Source: Falsochrobactrum tianjinense (GTDB taxonomy: Bacteria > Pseudomonadota > Alphaproteobacteria > Rhizobiales > Rhizobiaceae). Taken from it: a stretch of 64,000 bases of DNA. Under the pieces are notes generated by a model. That model did no database searches, had not been told where the DNA came from, and was given only the letters and a program-made list of their open reading frames with translations. The position numbers and the translations under genes are program-made. Below are positions 45,757 to 56,502 of this stretch, in pieces (positions within the stretch are counted from its first letter, which is position 1; each line of letters starts with the position of its first letter). Where the stretch lies: NCBI RefSeq assembly GCF_019100495.1, contig NZ_JAHRVA010000006.1, positions 71,164 to 135,163 of the forward strand, given 5' to 3'.

Positions 45757-46506
45757 ATGGCGAAGACAAGACGAATTGAGAGAAACAGCGGCGTAGCGAT
45801 CTGGCGGCAGATCGCCGATGAGATACGCAGCGATATAATGGCTGGCAAACTCCAGCCCGGCGCTCGCATGCCTGCGGAGATGGAGCTCGCGGAACGTTTT
45901 GGTGTCAATCGTCATACGGTGCGCAGCGCCATTGCCGCCCTGACACAGGAAGGCGTTCTGCGCGCCGAGCAGGGACGCGGCACTTTTGTTGCCAATGCCA
46001 GACGCCTCACCTACAGGATCGAACGACGTACCCGCATTTCGCAGGCACTGGCGATGCAGGTGAGTGAAACCAAAGGCATTCTGCTAGGTTCATCTATCGA
46101 GGCTGCAACTGCGGAAATCGCGCAGAACCTTGCCATCGACGAAGGCGCGCGGGTAACAAGGCTGGAAACCATGCATAGCGCCGATGGTCACCCCATATCC
46201 ATCGCTACCCATTGGATTGACGCCGAACGGTTCCCTACAATTGCCGAAGATTATACCGTAAACGCTTCTATGACGCTTGCTTTCAAGGCAGCCGATCTGA
46301 ATGATTATTTCAGAAAATCAACCATCATATCAGCTCATCATGCTGCCCCCGGCGACCTCCGATATTTGAAACTTTCGCCTGGAGCCATCGTGCTGACCGC
46401 GCGCGCAATCAATATCGATGCACAGGGAAGACCTGTTCAATACTCTCTGACACGCTTTTCCGCCGACCGCATGGAGCTTTCAATAGAGAGCGAAACAGTA
46501 CAATAA
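45757..46506 (+). CDS. phnF: GntR/HutC-type phosphonate regulator PhnF
   Basis: 249 aa. N-terminal GntR winged helix (RMPAEMELAERFGVNRHTVRSAIAAL, key parts AERFGVNRHTVR) and a C-terminal UTRA ligand-binding domain (RLETMHSADGHPISIATHWIDAERF, given by its ends). Divergent from phnG across the inverted repeat. Probably a repressor that senses a phosphonate or pathway intermediate; the signal is not known. Confidence 0.92.
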   Translation: MAKTRRIERNSGVAIWRQIADEIRSDIMAGKLQPGARMPAEMELAERFGVNRHTVRSAIAALTQEGVLRAEQGRGTFVANARRLTYRIERRTRISQALAMQVSETKGILLGSSIEAATAEIAQNLAIDEGARVTRLETMHSADGHPISIATHWIDAERFPTIAEDYTVNASMTLAFKAADLNDYFRKSTIISAHHAAPGDLRYLKLSPGAIVLTARAINIDAQGRPVQYSLTRFSADRMELSIESETVQ

Positions 46507-46628
46507 TTTTTAAAATCATATAGATATAGTAAAGTATGAAACTAATAATTCAAGCTAAAACAATGGATGCCATGAGCGCCCATTGTTTGAATTCTTTTTC
46601 AATCTTGCTAGATGGTGATCCGCTCCGG

Positions 46629-47138
46629 TCAGAACGGAATCTCGTCATCCAGATCGCGGGAAAAACCACCGCCACCGCTACTCGAAGAGGATGGTCCGGA
46701 CGATCCAAAATCGCCGCCCGAATGATCCTGCATTTGATTGCGATTACCTCCGCCACCAAATGAGCGGCCCTGTTCGCCACTGTCGCCACGACTGTCGAGC
46801 ATCTGGAGTTCACCACGAAATTTCTGCAGCACGATTTCAGTCGTGTAACGGTCATTGCCGTTCTGGTCTTGCCATTTGCGCGTCTGGAGAGCGCCTTCAA
46901 TGTAAACCTTGGAGCCCTTTTTCAGATATTGCTCGGCAACTTTGGCCAGGTTCTCATTGAAGATGACGACACTGTGCCATTCGGTGCGCTCTTTGCGTTC
47001 ACCGGACTGACGATCGCGCCAGCTTTCCGACGTCGCGATTCGCAGGTTGGCGACCTGATCGCCCGAGTTGAGGCGACGGATTTCCGGGTCGGCCCCAAGA
47101 TTGCCGACCAGAATGACCTTGTTGACGCTACCAGCCAT
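46629..47138 (-). CDS. ssb: Single-stranded DNA-binding protein
   Basis: Coats ssDNA and recruits partners by its tail. 169 aa: OB fold ([19 protein letters not shown]), a Gly/Ser/Gln-rich linker ([13 protein letters not shown]) and the conserved acidic tip DDEIPF. ATG 47138 starts MAGSVNK; the frame from 47168 adds ten unconserved residues. SOS-type box 193 bases upstream, diverging toward uvrA. Confidence 0.95.
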   Translation of the reverse strand: MAGSVNKVILVGNLGADPEIRRLNSGDQVANLRIATSESWRDRQSGERKERTEWHSVVIFNENLAKVAEQYLKKGSKVYIEGALQTRKWQDQNGNDRYTTEIVLQKFRGELQMLDSRGDSGEQGRSFGGGGNRNQMQDHSGGDFGSSGPSSSSSGGGGFSRDLDDEIPF

Positions 47139-47330
47139 AAAATTATACTCCGGGTCTCTCGCATACACACGCTTGGCGAACCTTAATATCCAGCCAAATA
47201 GAGTGCGCTTCCTAAAGATAGATCAGGCGCAGACATACGCCATCGCCAAAATTCAGTTGCCACTTTATAGCAGCCATCCCATCCGCGCTCATTCTGGCGC
47301 GGCGAATTTCATACTGTCCACAGAGTTTAT

Positions 47331-47345
47331 GTTCTTGATTTGTTC
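47331..47345. promoter_or_regulatory. SOS (LexA) box upstream of ssb
   Basis: GTTC-TTGATTT-GTTC, an exact match to the alphaproteobacterial LexA pattern GTTC-N7-GTTC. It lies 193 bases before the ssb start. Confidence 0.75.
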
Positions 47346-47445
47346 GAAAAACAAGGGGCCTTGGCTAATTTTAGGTCAGATCCTGGTATTTTCCACATAT
47401 CAGTCAAAACTGCATCACCGGCTTGTAAAACTGTTTCCATAGGAA

Positions 47446-47484
47446 AAGCCCTGCCGCTCACTGTTTCTCTGGCGCGCAGGGCTT
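47446..47484 (-). terminator. Unassigned hairpin in the ssb-uvrA gap
   Basis: AAGCCCTGC and GCAGGGCTT arms with a 21-base loop; on the minus strand TTTTCC follows. It may end a minus-strand transcript starting in the gap, such as an unannotated small RNA, or mark nothing. Confidence 0.4.
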
Positions 47485-47874
47485 GGGGTTGAGCAAAGCT
47501 CTTAGATCGACAATAATTCGCCGATAATTTTTTCGGAGATCAATGGCACACAGCCATTTAATCACCGCGCATGGTTGAAGTTTTCGGCAATCGCTTCTTT
47601 TAATCAACTATGCATCGTTCCTTACAGAAGATGCGCTACGATCAGATGCGATTGTGCTTTCATCATCATGAAAGCTAGACGACGTGGTCAGGTGGACTCA
47701 TGCTCCTTTACCTCCTCTTGCGTCTACCCGCTCAGCTTGGACCTCTTGGCGATATCGTTTCATCCCTTAACGATGTCTCTCCGTCACTGGCGAGTAATGA
47801 TAGTCTGCACCTGTCAGGAGTCACAGTCAACGCTCTTGCGTTCACATTTCATATCGCCTATCAGAAAGCAGCTT

Positions 47875-47889
47875 GTTCGATATTTGTTC
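47875..47889. promoter_or_regulatory. SOS (LexA) box upstream of uvrA
   Basis: GTTC-GATATTT-GTTC, an exact LexA pattern, 133 bases before the uvrA start. Two exact boxes in one gap are unlikely by chance. Confidence 0.8.
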
Positions 47890-48022
47890 TAATGTTAAAT
47901 GGCATGGAACGATTTTTCGACCCCTTCTTCTTGGAAGGTTCCACCCCATATTATGGAGCGGAGCGACGCATCCCTATCCGGCGCCCGTACATCCATGGCA
48001 TGACCAAAAAGCAGGACGCGGA

Positions 48023-50950
48023 ATGAGCGATCAGAAATTCATTTCCATACGTGGTGCACGCGAGCACAATCTAAAAAATGTCGATCTCGATTTGCCTCGT
48101 GACAAGCTGATCGTAATGACGGGTCTTTCAGGCTCCGGAAAGTCTTCGCTTGCTTTCGATACGATCTATGCGGAGGGCCAGCGCCGTTATGTCGAAAGCC
48201 TTTCGGCCTATGCACGCCAATTCCTTGAAATGATGCAAAAGCCGGATGTCGATCAGATCGACGGTCTTTCCCCGGCAATTTCCATCGAGCAAAAAACGAC
48301 GAGCCGCAATCCACGCTCAACCGTTGGAACCGTTACCGAAATTTACGACTATATGCGCCTTCTTTTTGCGCGCGTTGGCATTCCTTATTCGCCTGCGACC
48401 GGTCTGCCCATCGAGAGCCAGACCGTCAGCCAAATGGTCGACCGTGTTATGGCGCTGGAAGAAGGCACTCGCCTTTATGTTCTGGCGCCTATCGTGCGTG
48501 GTCGGAAGGGCGAGTACAAGAAGGAGTTAGCCGAGTTACAGAAGAAGGGTTTTCAGCGCGTCAAGGTTGACGGCGTTTTTTATGAAGTCGCCGATGTACC
48601 CGCGCTCGACAAGAAATATAAGCACGACATTGATGTCGTCGTGGATCGCATTGTCGTTCGTCCCGATCTTTCGACACGTCTTGCCGACAGTCTTGAAACC
48701 AGCCTCAAGCTAGCCGAAGGGCTGGCAATTGCCGAATTTGCCGACAAGCCATTGCCTTCTGGAGAGACTGCGGAAGGAGGTGCTGCAAATAAATCGGCGA
48801 ATGAAACGCATGATCGGCTTTTGTTCTCGGAAAAGTTCGCCTGCCCTGTTTCGGGCTTTACGATCTCGGAAATCGAACCCCGATTGTTTTCCTTCAACAA
48901 TCCGTTTGGTGCCTGCCCGACCTGCGACGGCCTCGGCACGCAGCAGGCCATTGATCCCAGTCTGGTGGTTCCTGACGAAAACGCGATACTAAAAGAGGGA
49001 GCTATTGCACCTTGGTCGCGCTCTTCATCACCATACTATAACCAGACCCTCGAAGCGCTTGGCAAAGCTTACGGCTTCAAGATCGGAGCTCATTGGGCCG
49101 ATCTTCCGCAGGAAGCGCAACAAGCTATTCTTTACGGCACAAAAGGGCGCGAAATCGTCTTCAACTATGATGACGGCCTGCGTTCCTACCAGACCACCAA
49201 GGCTTTCGAAGGCGTCATTCCCAATCTTGAACGCCGTTGGAAGGAAACGGATTCGGCCTGGTCGCGCGAGGAAATTGAACGTTTCATGTCCTCGACGCCC
49301 TGCCCTGCCTGCAATGGCTACCGTTTGAAGCCAGAAGCTCTCGCGGTAAAAGTCGGCATGAAGCACATTGGCGAAATCACGCAGATGTCAATCAAGAATG
49401 CCGATATCTGGTTCCGCGACATCGATGGCAGCCTTAACGAGAAGCAGCGTGAGATAGCGGTCAGAATTCTCAAGGAAATCCGTGAACGGCTGCAATTTCT
49501 AAACGATGTCGGCCTCGAATACCTCACACTGGCGCGTAATTCAGGCACGCTTTCAGGCGGGGAAAGCCAGCGCATCCGCCTCGCTTCACAGATTGGCTCC
49601 GGCTTGACTGGTGTGCTTTACGTACTCGACGAGCCAAGCATCGGTCTGCATCAGCGTGACAATGCGCGGCTACTGGACACGCTGCGCCATCTGCGCGATC
49701 TTGGCAATACGGTCATTGTCGTTGAGCATGACGAAGACGCCATTCTGACTGCCGATTATGTGGTCGATATCGGCCCTGCCGCCGGTATCCATGGCGGTCG
49801 CGTGATCGCACAGGGCGCTCCCAACGATGTCATGTCGAATCCTAACTCGCTCACCGGTCAATATTTGTCAGGCGTACTGGAAGTCGCCATTCCCTCGGAG
49901 CGGCGCAATATTTCCGAGGAAAAGCGCATCCGCGTCGTGGGCGCACGCGGCAATAATCTAAAAAATGTCTCCGCCGATATTCCGTTGGGAACATTTACTG
50001 CTGTTACAGGCGTTTCCGGTGGCGGCAAATCTACCTTTTTAATCGAGACCCTGTTCAAGGCGGCGTCACGCCGCATCATGGGGTCACGTGCGCATGCTGC
50101 GGAACACGACCGCATTGAGGGACTGGAATTTCTCGACAAGGTAATCGATATCGACCAGTCGCCGATTGGCCGCACGCCGCGCTCCAACCCGGCGACCTAT
50201 ACCGGTGCATTCACGCCGATCCGTGACTGGTTTGCAGGGTTGCCGGAGGCCAAGGCGCGTGGCTATCAGCCTGGACGTTTTTCCTTCAACGTGAAAGGTG
50301 GGCGTTGTGAAGCCTGCCAGGGCGATGGCGTCATCAAGATCGAAATGCACTTCCTGCCGGATGTTTATGTGACTTGTGATGTCTGCCACGGCAAACGCTA
50401 CAATCGCGAAACGCTGGAGGTCCTTTTCAAGGGAAAATCCATCGCTGATGTCCTCGATATGACGGTCGAAGAAGGCGCAGAATTCTTTGCTGCCGTCCCC
50501 GCTGTCCGCGACAAGCTCAAAACCCTCGTCAAGGTAGGGCTTGGCTATATCAAGGTCGGGCAACAGGCAACTACACTTTCGGGCGGTGAAGCCCAACGCG
50601 TGAAGCTAGCCAAGGAGCTTTCACGCCGCGCGACGGGACGCACGCTCTATATTCTTGATGAACCCACCACGGGCCTGCATTTTCATGACGTGGCAAAGCT
50701 TCTCGAAGTGCTGCATGAACTTGTCGAACAGGGCAATTCGGTTGTCGTCATCGAACATAATCTTGAAGTTATCAAAACCGCCGACTGGGTGATCGATCTC
50801 GGTCCCGAAGGCGGCGATGGCGGCGGCGAAATTGTCGCTGTCGGACGTCCGGAGAACATTGTGAAGGAGCCACGTTCCTATACCGGGCACTTTCTCAAGG
50901 AATTGTTGGAACGCCGCCCTGGAAGGGGTAAGGCTGAAGCTGCCGAATAA
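48023..50950 (+). CDS. uvrA: Excinuclease ABC subunit A
   Basis: DNA damage sensor of nucleotide excision repair, 975 aa. Two ABC modules: GLSGSGKSS and [14 protein letters not shown], then [10 protein letters not shown] and [15 protein letters not shown]. Zinc regions are CPVSGF...[10 protein letters not shown] and the C-terminal CEACQGDGV...CDVCHG. In the first zinc site the second Cys is Ser (CPVS), so that site is incomplete. ATG 48023 is used; the open frame from 47873 crosses the SOS box and lacks conservation. Confidence 0.96.
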   Translation: MSDQKFISIRGAREHNLKNVDLDLPRDKLIVMTGLSGSGKSSLAFDTIYAEGQRRYVESLSAYARQFLEMMQKPDVDQIDGLSPAISIEQKTTSRNPRSTVGTVTEIYDYMRLLFARVGIPYSPATGLPIESQTVSQMVDRVMALEEGTRLYVLAPIVRGRKGEYKKELAELQKKGFQRVKVDGVFYEVADVPALDKKYKHDIDVVVDRIVVRPDLSTRLADSLETSLKLAEGLAIAEFADKPLPSGETAEGGAANKSANETHDRLLFSEKFACPVSGFTISEIEPRLFSFNNPFGACPTCDGLGTQQAIDPSLVVPDENAILKEGAIAPWSRSSSPYYNQTLEALGKAYGFKIGAHWADLPQEAQQAILYGTKGREIVFNYDDGLRSYQTTKAFEGVIPNLERRWKETDSAWSREEIERFMSSTPCPACNGYRLKPEALAVKVGMKHIGEITQMSIKNADIWFRDIDGSLNEKQREIAVRILKEIRERLQFLNDVGLEYLTLARNSGTLSGGESQRIRLASQIGSGLTGVLYVLDEPSIGLHQRDNARLLDTLRHLRDLGNTVIVVEHDEDAILTADYVVDIGPAAGIHGGRVIAQGAPNDVMSNPNSLTGQYLSGVLEVAIPSERRNISEEKRIRVVGARGNNLKNVSADIPLGTFTAVTGVSGGGKSTFLIETLFKAASRRIMGSRAHAAEHDRIEGLEFLDKVIDIDQSPIGRTPRSNPATYTGAFTPIRDWFAGLPEAKARGYQPGRFSFNVKGGRCEACQGDGVIKIEMHFLPDVYVTCDVCHGKRYNRETLEVLFKGKSIADVLDMTVEEGAEFFAAVPAVRDKLKTLVKVGLGYIKVGQQATTLSGGEAQRVKLAKELSRRATGRTLYILDEPTTGLHFHDVAKLLEVLHELVEQGNSVVVIEHNLEVIKTADWVIDLGPEGGDGGGEIVAVGRPENIVKEPRSYTGHFLKELLERRPGRGKAEAAE

Positions 50951-50960
50951 ATGCCAAAAG

Positions 50961-50991
50961 CAAAAAAGCCCGGACCAATCCGGGCTTTTCG
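50961..50991. terminator. Bidirectional terminator between uvrA and hup
   Basis: AAAAAAGCCCGG and CCGGGCTTTT arms around ACCAAT, with A and T runs, so it ends uvrA on the plus strand and hup on the minus strand. Confidence 0.88.
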
Positions 50992-51018
50992 CACAATTAT
51001 TCGCAACACCCCAGAAGA

Positions 51019-51294
51019 TCAGCCGTTAACGGCTTCCTTCAGGCTCTTGCCAGCCGAGAACTTCGGCACATTACGAGCCGGAATGGCAACTTCCTTGCCA
51101 GTCGACGGATTGCGGCCCGTTGAAGCAGCGCGGTGCGAAACCGAGAAAACGCCGAAACCGGGCAGACGAACTTCTTCGCCGGCCTTCAATGCGCCAGTAA
51201 CTGCGGCGAGCACAGCATCGACGGCCGTACCAGCATCAGCCTTTGTCAGACTGCCTTTTTCCGCTACAGCGGCCACCAATTCGTTCTTGTTCAT
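51019..51294 (-). CDS. hup: DNA-binding protein HU
   Basis: Nucleoid protein that bends DNA, 91 aa (MNKNELVAAVAEKGSLTKAD). The beta-arm signature GFGVFSVSHRAASTGRNPSTG is visible (21 residues; key Gly-Phe-Gly and Arg-Asn-Pro). ATG 51294 is preferred over 51300 because AAGGAA lies 7 bases upstream. Placed between lon and uvrA as in many Rhizobiales. Confidence 0.95.
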   Translation of the reverse strand: MNKNELVAAVAEKGSLTKADAGTAVDAVLAAVTGALKAGEEVRLPGFGVFSVSHRAASTGRNPSTGKEVAIPARNVPKFSAGKSLKEAVNG

Positions 51295-51387
51295 AGGCAT
51301 TTCCTTTCTCTATTGACCGGAACGGATAACGTGACCGGATTGAGTGGAGTTTATTCAAAACGAATGACAAACCAAGCCTGTCAACAA

Positions 51388-51412
51388 TAAAAAACCCCAG
51401 AAATCCGGGGTT
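51388..51412 (-). terminator. Distal terminator after lon
   Basis: On the minus strand AACCCC and GGGGTT arms around GGATTTCT, then six T. Second of two after lon. Confidence 0.75.
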
Positions 51413-51420
51413 AAACACAG

Positions 51421-51447
51421 AAATGCCGGGCAAATAGCCCGGCATTA
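51421..51447 (-). terminator. Proximal terminator after lon
   Basis: AATGCCGGGC and GCCCGGCATT arms around TATTT, beginning 26 bases after the lon stop. Tandem terminators insulate the downstream hup gene. Confidence 0.75.
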
Positions 51448-51472
51448 TTACATTATATGACAATGACGAAGG

Positions 51473-53896
51473 TCAATGAGCGGTCGTAACGCCTGCTTCG
51501 TCGTCCGCAACAGGGGCTGTAACCGGCGTTGCTGGCTCGGTCCATTCTATCGGTTCGGGTTGACGAACCAGTGCATGCTTAAGCACTTCGCCAACACGCG
51601 ATACCGGAACGATCTCAAGATTGTTCTTCACATTGTCCGGAATCTCTGCCAAATCCTTGGCGTTTTCTTCCGGGATCAGAACTTTCTTGATGCCACCGCG
51701 CAGAGCCGCGAGGAGCTTCTCCTTGAGGCCGCCGATAGGCAGGACACGACCGCGCAACGTGACTTCGCCCGTCATTGCGATATCCTTGCGAACCGGAATG
51801 CCGGTCAACACGGACACAATGGCCGTAACCATCGCGATACCCGCCGATGGACCGTCCTTCGGCGTTGCGCCTTCAGGAACGTGAACGTGAATGTCACGCT
51901 TGTCGAAGAGCGGCGGTTCAATGCCGAAGTCAACCGCACGCGAACGGACATAGGACGCCGCAGCAGAGATCGATTCCTTCATCACGTCACGAAGATTACC
52001 CGTGACAGTCATGCGTCCCTTGCCGGGCATCATCACGCCTTCAATAGTGAGCAACTCACCGCCAACTTCCGTCCAGGCAAGACCTGTAACGACACCGACC
52101 TGATCCTCGCCGTCGATTTGACCAAAGCGAAATTTCTCCACACCCAGATAGTCGGAGAGATTCTTATCGGTTATTTTCACCGACGTCTTCTTCGACTTGA
52201 GAATTTCGGTCACGGCCTTACGGGCAAGAGTCATCAGTTCGCGTTCGAGATTACGTACACCTGCTTCCCGCGTATAATGACGGACGACATGGCGCAGAGC
52301 CTCTTCAGTGACCGAAAATTCCTTCGGCTGCAAAGCGTGATCCTTGATCGCCTTCGGCAACAAGTGCCGCTTGGCGATCTCCAGCTTTTCATCTTCGGTG
52401 TAACCGGCAATACGAATGATTTCCATGCGATCCAGTAGCGGACCAGGGATGTTCATCGTATTGGCAGTCGTCACGAACATGACGTTCGACAGATCATATT
52501 CGACCTCAAGGTAATGGTCCATAAAGGTCGAGTTCTGTTCCGGATCGAGCACCTCCAGCATCGCCGAGGACGGATCTCCACGGAAATCCTGGCCCATCTT
52601 ATCGATTTCATCGAGCAGGAAAAGCGGGTTGGATTTCTTCGCCTTCTTCATCGACTGAATGACCTTGCCGGGCATCGAACCGATATAGGTGCGACGGTGA
52701 CCGCGGATTTCGGCCTCGTCACGCACACCGCCCAGCGACATGCGGATATATTCGCGTCCGGTCGCCTTGGCGATTGAACGGGCCAGCGAGGTCTTGCCGA
52801 CGCCGGGAGGTCCGACGAGACAAAGGATCGGACCCTTGATCTTGGTCGAACGAGCCTGAACGGCAAGATATTCGACGATACGCTCTTTGACCTTGTCCAG
52901 ACCAAAATGCTCAGTGTCAAGAATTTCCTGTGCAAAGTTCAGGTCCTGCTTCACCTTCGACTTCCTGCCCCATGGAATGGAGAGCAGCCAGTCGAGATAA
53001 TTGCGAACGACCGTTGCTTCGGCAGACATCGGGCTCATGCTGCGCAACTTTTTCAGTTCGGCCTGCGCCTTTTCGCGTGCTTCCTTGGTTAGCTTGGTCT
53101 TGTTGATGCGTTCTTCGAGTTCAGCCGCCTCGTCACGACCGTCCTCTCCATCGCCAAGCTCCTTCTGAATCGCTTTCATCTGCTCATTGAGATAATATTC
53201 GCGTTGCGTCTTCTCCATCTGGCGCTTGACGCGGCTGCGAATACGCTTCTCGACTTGCAGAACTGAAATTTCAGCTTCCATAAAGGAAAGCGCCTTTTCC
53301 AGACGCTCGCGCACCGAAAGAATCGATAGCATTTCCTGTTTTTCAGGTAGCTTGATCGCAAGGTGCGAAGCCACTGTATCTGCGAGCTTGGAATAATCAT
53401 CGATCTGGCTTGCGGCACCAACCACTTCCGGCGAGATTTTCTTGTTCAGCTTGACGTAATTTTCAAAATCGGAGACCACCGAGCGGGACAGCGCCTCGAT
53501 CTCGACCGCATCTTCCTCCGGCTCCGGCATGGCCACAACATAGGCCTCGTGGTAATCCTCACGATCCGTAAATTTGGAAACCTTCGCACGCGCAATGCCT
53601 TCGACCAACACCTTGACGGTACCGTCTGGCAATTTCAAAAGTTGCAACACATTGGCAATCGTACCGATTTCGTAGATTGCATCGGGCGCCGGATCATCGT
53701 CGGCAGCGTTCTTCTGCGTCGCAAGCAGAATCTGCTTGTCCACACCCATCACTTCTTCGAGGGCGCGGATCGACTTTTCACGCCCGACAAAAAGCGGGAC
53801 GATCATATGAGGGAAGACTACGATATCGCGCAACGGGAGGACGGCAAGCAGCCCGTCTTCGCCGCCCACTGGCGTCTTCTGTTCAATACCCGTCAT
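51473..53896 (-). CDS. lon: ATP-dependent protease Lon
   Basis: Cytoplasmic AAA+ serine protease, 807 aa. N-terminal substrate-binding domain, Walker [14 protein letters not shown], Walker B-type [11 protein letters not shown], and the proteolytic Ser-Lys dyad in [11 protein letters not shown] with a later Lys. Followed by two terminators. Upstream of ATG 53896, CTTGAA at 54011-54016 (minus strand) is a possible part of a heat-shock promoter, but I see no good -10. Confidence 0.97.
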   Translation of the reverse strand: MTGIEQKTPVGGEDGLLAVLPLRDIVVFPHMIVPLFVGREKSIRALEEVMGVDKQILLATQKNAADDDPAPDAIYEIGTIANVLQLLKLPDGTVKVLVEGIARAKVSKFTDREDYHEAYVVAMPEPEEDAVEIEALSRSVVSDFENYVKLNKKISPEVVGAASQIDDYSKLADTVASHLAIKLPEKQEMLSILSVRERLEKALSFMEAEISVLQVEKRIRSRVKRQMEKTQREYYLNEQMKAIQKELGDGEDGRDEAAELEERINKTKLTKEAREKAQAELKKLRSMSPMSAEATVVRNYLDWLLSIPWGRKSKVKQDLNFAQEILDTEHFGLDKVKERIVEYLAVQARSTKIKGPILCLVGPPGVGKTSLARSIAKATGREYIRMSLGGVRDEAEIRGHRRTYIGSMPGKVIQSMKKAKKSNPLFLLDEIDKMGQDFRGDPSSAMLEVLDPEQNSTFMDHYLEVEYDLSNVMFVTTANTMNIPGPLLDRMEIIRIAGYTEDEKLEIAKRHLLPKAIKDHALQPKEFSVTEEALRHVVRHYTREAGVRNLERELMTLARKAVTEILKSKKTSVKITDKNLSDYLGVEKFRFGQIDGEDQVGVVTGLAWTEVGGELLTIEGVMMPGKGRMTVTGNLRDVMKESISAAASYVRSRAVDFGIEPPLFDKRDIHVHVPEGATPKDGPSAGIAMVTAIVSVLTGIPVRKDIAMTGEVTLRGRVLPIGGLKEKLLAALRGGIKKVLIPEENAKDLAEIPDNVKNNLEIVPVSRVGEVLKHALVRQPEPIEWTEPATPVTAPVADDEAGVTTAH

Positions 53897-54132
53897 TATT
53901 CAAGTCCTTTCTCAGGTCGTTCGACCCGATTGCCACACCTGTGTCCCCTTTCCTTACAGGCAGATCACAAAGCGTGCTTCGGTCCATACTTGGAGAGCCG
54001 AACCCCTTAATTCAAGCAGCATTCATAGAATCGTCAACTATCCTGCGCCGTCTCGACATTTTGCACAATATCAGGCCCGTACGATATGCCGTTTGCAAAC
54101 ATCAATTACCGCTCCGAGCAAGACGTAGACAA

Positions 54133-54160
54133 GGAAAAGGCCGCTTTCGCGGCCTTTTCG
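54133..54160. terminator. Terminator after clpX
   Basis: AAAAGGCCGC and GCGGCCTTTT around TTTC, with runs on both sides. It is 22 bases after the clpX stop (54182) on the minus strand. Confidence 0.87.
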
Positions 54161-54181
54161 CATCTATTCCGCTAAATCCTA

Positions 54182-55456
54182 TCAGGCGGAAGCATTCCCC
54201 TTCTCTTCCTGACGTTCCGCATAGATATACAGCGGGCGCGCGCTGCCATCAACCACATCTCCGGAAATGACCACTTCCTGCACGCCTTCCAGGGTCGGCA
54301 ATTCGAACATGGTGTCGAGAAGAATCTTCTCCATGATCGAACGCAGGCCGCGTGCACCTGTCTTACGCTCAACCGCCTTGTTGGCGATCGCACGCAAGGC
54401 GTCGTCATGGAAGCTCAGCTCGACGTTCTCCATGTCGAACAGGCGTTGATATTGCTTGACCAACGCATTCTTCGGCTCGGTGAGAATTGTCACCAGCGCG
54501 TCAACATCAAGGTCTTCCAGTGTCGCTATCACCGGCAAACGGCCTACAAATTCGGGGATAAGTCCGAATTTGAGCAGGTCTTCCGGCTCCAGTTCCCTGA
54601 AAATATCGCCGATCCGGCGTTCATCGACGGATCTAACCGTCGCACCGAAACCGATAGAGGTTTTCTCGCCACGCGCCGAGATAATCTTGTCGAGGCCGGC
54701 AAAAGCACCACCACAGATGAACAGGATGTTCGTTGTATCCACCTGCAGGAATTCCTGCTGTGGATGCTTGCGCCCACCCTGCGGTGGAACCGACGCAACG
54801 GTGCCTTCCATGATCTTGAGAAGCGCCTGCTGCACACCCTCGCCTGAAACGTCGCGCGTGATCGACGGATTGTCGGACTTTCGGCTGATTTTGTCCACTT
54901 CATCGATATAGACAATACCGCGCTGCGCCCGTTCCACATTGTAATCGGCGGACTGAAGCAGTTTCAGAATGATATTCTCTACATCTTCACCGACATAGCC
55001 AGCTTCCGTCAGTGTCGTCGCATCGGCCATAGTGAATGGCACATCAATGATGCGGGCCAGCGTCTGGGCAAGATATGTCTTGCCGCAGCCCGTAGGGCCG
55101 ACCAATAGGATATTCGACTTCGCCAGTTCGATATCGTTGCTCTTCGACTGATGCGCGAGACGCTTGTAGTGATTGTGCACGGCAACCGAGAGAACGCGTT
55201 TGGCGTCCTTCTGGCCGATGACATAATCGTCAAGAACACCCATGATTTCCTGCGGAGTCGGTACACCTTCGCGCGACTTTACCATCGAGGTCTTGTTTTC
55301 CTCGCGGATGATGTCCATGCAAAGTTCGACACATTCGTCGCAGATAAATACGGTCGGGCCTGCAATCAGCTTACGCACCTCATGCTGGCTTTTTCCACAG
55401 AACGAGCAATAAAGCGTATTCTTTGAATCGCCGCCGCCGTTGCTGACTTTGCTCAT
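54182..55456 (-). CDS. clpX: ATP-dependent Clp protease ATP-binding subunit ClpX
   Basis: Unfoldase for ClpP, 424 aa. N-terminal zinc finger CSFCGKSQ...CDECVELC, Walker [11 protein letters not shown], Walker B YIDEVDKI, the ClpP-contacting IGF-like loop (IGFGATV region) and C-terminal domain. Separated from clpP by 323 bp, which probably carries its own promoter. Confidence 0.97.
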   Translation of the reverse strand: MSKVSNGGGDSKNTLYCSFCGKSQHEVRKLIAGPTVFICDECVELCMDIIREENKTSMVKSREGVPTPQEIMGVLDDYVIGQKDAKRVLSVAVHNHYKRLAHQSKSNDIELAKSNILLVGPTGCGKTYLAQTLARIIDVPFTMADATTLTEAGYVGEDVENIILKLLQSADYNVERAQRGIVYIDEVDKISRKSDNPSITRDVSGEGVQQALLKIMEGTVASVPPQGGRKHPQQEFLQVDTTNILFICGGAFAGLDKIISARGEKTSIGFGATVRSVDERRIGDIFRELEPEDLLKFGLIPEFVGRLPVIATLEDLDVDALVTILTEPKNALVKQYQRLFDMENVELSFHDDALRAIANKAVERKTGARGLRSIMEKILLDTMFELPTLEGVQEVVISGDVVDGSARPLYIYAERQEEKGNASA

Positions 55457-55779
55457 TGCAGTTTCCTTTCAATAAACCAAAATGAACGCCAGTTTCATCG
55501 CAGTTCATTTTGATCGTTTCTTCCGGTTCGGACCTATCACCGTCACTGCGGACTTCCCGACCGAAGAAGTCCTTGCAGTGACTTTTGCAGAACCAGCAAC
55601 AGGGGACAATTGAAAAATCCGCTTCCCTGCGAAGATTCGGCATAATCAGGGTAATTCTAGCGTCCCGAACCCCAACAGATGCTTAACGCTACTCGTTAAC
55701 CTTCACGTACGGCCAAGAAATAAGCCGCTTTTGTGGCAACGTGCGCTAAAAATTAGGAAACCGGACAAACCGGTCCCTT
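55457..55779. other. 323-bp clpP-clpX intergenic region
   Basis: Contains the clpX promoter region. A dyad TTAACG-CTACT-CGTTAA is at 55683-55699, and a weak hairpin after clpP (ACCGG-ACAAA-CCGGT, 55760-55774, minus strand T-rich afterwards) could be a terminator. No gene is seen; the frame at 55380-55643 mirrors clpX. Confidence 0.5.
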
Positions 55780-56409
55780 TTACTTCGATTCCTCAGCACT
55801 TGAATCGCGCGATTCGATAACTTTATCGATCAGGCCGAATTCGAGCGCTTCCTGCGCTGTCATGAAATGGTCACGGTCAAGGGTCCGTTCAATGGTCTCG
55901 TAGTCGCGACCGGTATGCTTGACATAGACTTCATTGAGGCGGCGCTTCATCTTGATAATGTCCTGCGCATGCCGCTCGATATCTGAAGCCTGGCCCTGGA
56001 ATCCGCCCGAAGGCTGGTGAACCATGATACGCGCATTGGGCAAAGCATAACGCTGGCCCGTAGTGCCTGCAGTCAGGAGAAGCGAACCCATCGAAGCGGC
56101 CTGCCCCATGCAAAGCGTGGAAACCGGCGGACGAATGAATTGCATGGTGTCATAAATCGCCATGCCCGAAGTTACGACACCGCCCGGCGAGTTGATGTAC
56201 ATGTTGATCTCTTTCTTCGGATTTTCCGATTCCAGAAAGAGCAGCTGAGCGCAGATCAACATCGACATACCGTCTTCGACAGGACCATTGACGAAAATGA
56301 TACGCTCTTTGAGCAGGCGCGAAAAAATATCATAGGCCCGCTCACCACGGTTGGTCTGCTCGACCACCATCGGCACGAGGTTCATGACGGTTTCAATGGG
56401 ATCTCTCAT
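55780..56409 (-). CDS. clpP: ATP-dependent Clp protease proteolytic subunit ClpP
   Basis: Serine protease that forms the Clp chamber, 209 aa. Triad S106 (ASMGS), H131 (MVHQPSGG) and D180 (LDRDHF). ATG 56409 begins [10 protein letters not shown]; the frame from 56469 adds 20 unusual residues. Upstream neighbour hflX, downstream clpX, as in many Rhizobiales. Confidence 0.97.
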   Translation of the reverse strand: MRDPIETVMNLVPMVVEQTNRGERAYDIFSRLLKERIIFVNGPVEDGMSMLICAQLLFLESENPKKEINMYINSPGGVVTSGMAIYDTMQFIRPPVSTLCMGQAASMGSLLLTAGTTGQRYALPNARIMVHQPSGGFQGQASDIERHAQDIIKMKRRLNEVYVKHTGRDYETIERTLDRDHFMTAQEALEFGLIDKVIESRDSSAEESK

Positions 56410-56502
56410 TATTGGCCTCTGGATATTTATGGCGATAGGATGAATTTGAATCGTTGATGCCCCATACATAGGGCGAGGCGCCCCTGTTCTGCAAGATGCC
56501 GA

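Larger units (their letters stand above)
47139..48022. other. 884-bp ssb-uvrA intergenic region
   Basis: Unusually long for this window. It holds two LexA-type boxes (47331-47345 and 47875-47889), a hairpin at 47446-47484, and a 108-residue frame at 47700-48026 whose stop overlaps the uvrA start as ATGA. That frame has a GGTGG-type site but no domain, and the second SOS box lies inside it; I do not annotate it as a gene. The rest shows nothing I can identify. Confidence 0.6.

Noticed and set aside
47700-48026. 108-residue frame just before uvrA, with ATGA overlap
   Set aside because: No domain, an exact SOS box lies inside it, and the uvrA start is well supported without it. Listed as an observation only.
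53989-54016. Heat-shock (RpoH) promoter before lon
   Set aside because: CTTGAA is present at the right side, but the expected CCATAT-like -10 is not recognisable at normal spacing, so it is only mentioned in the lon entry.
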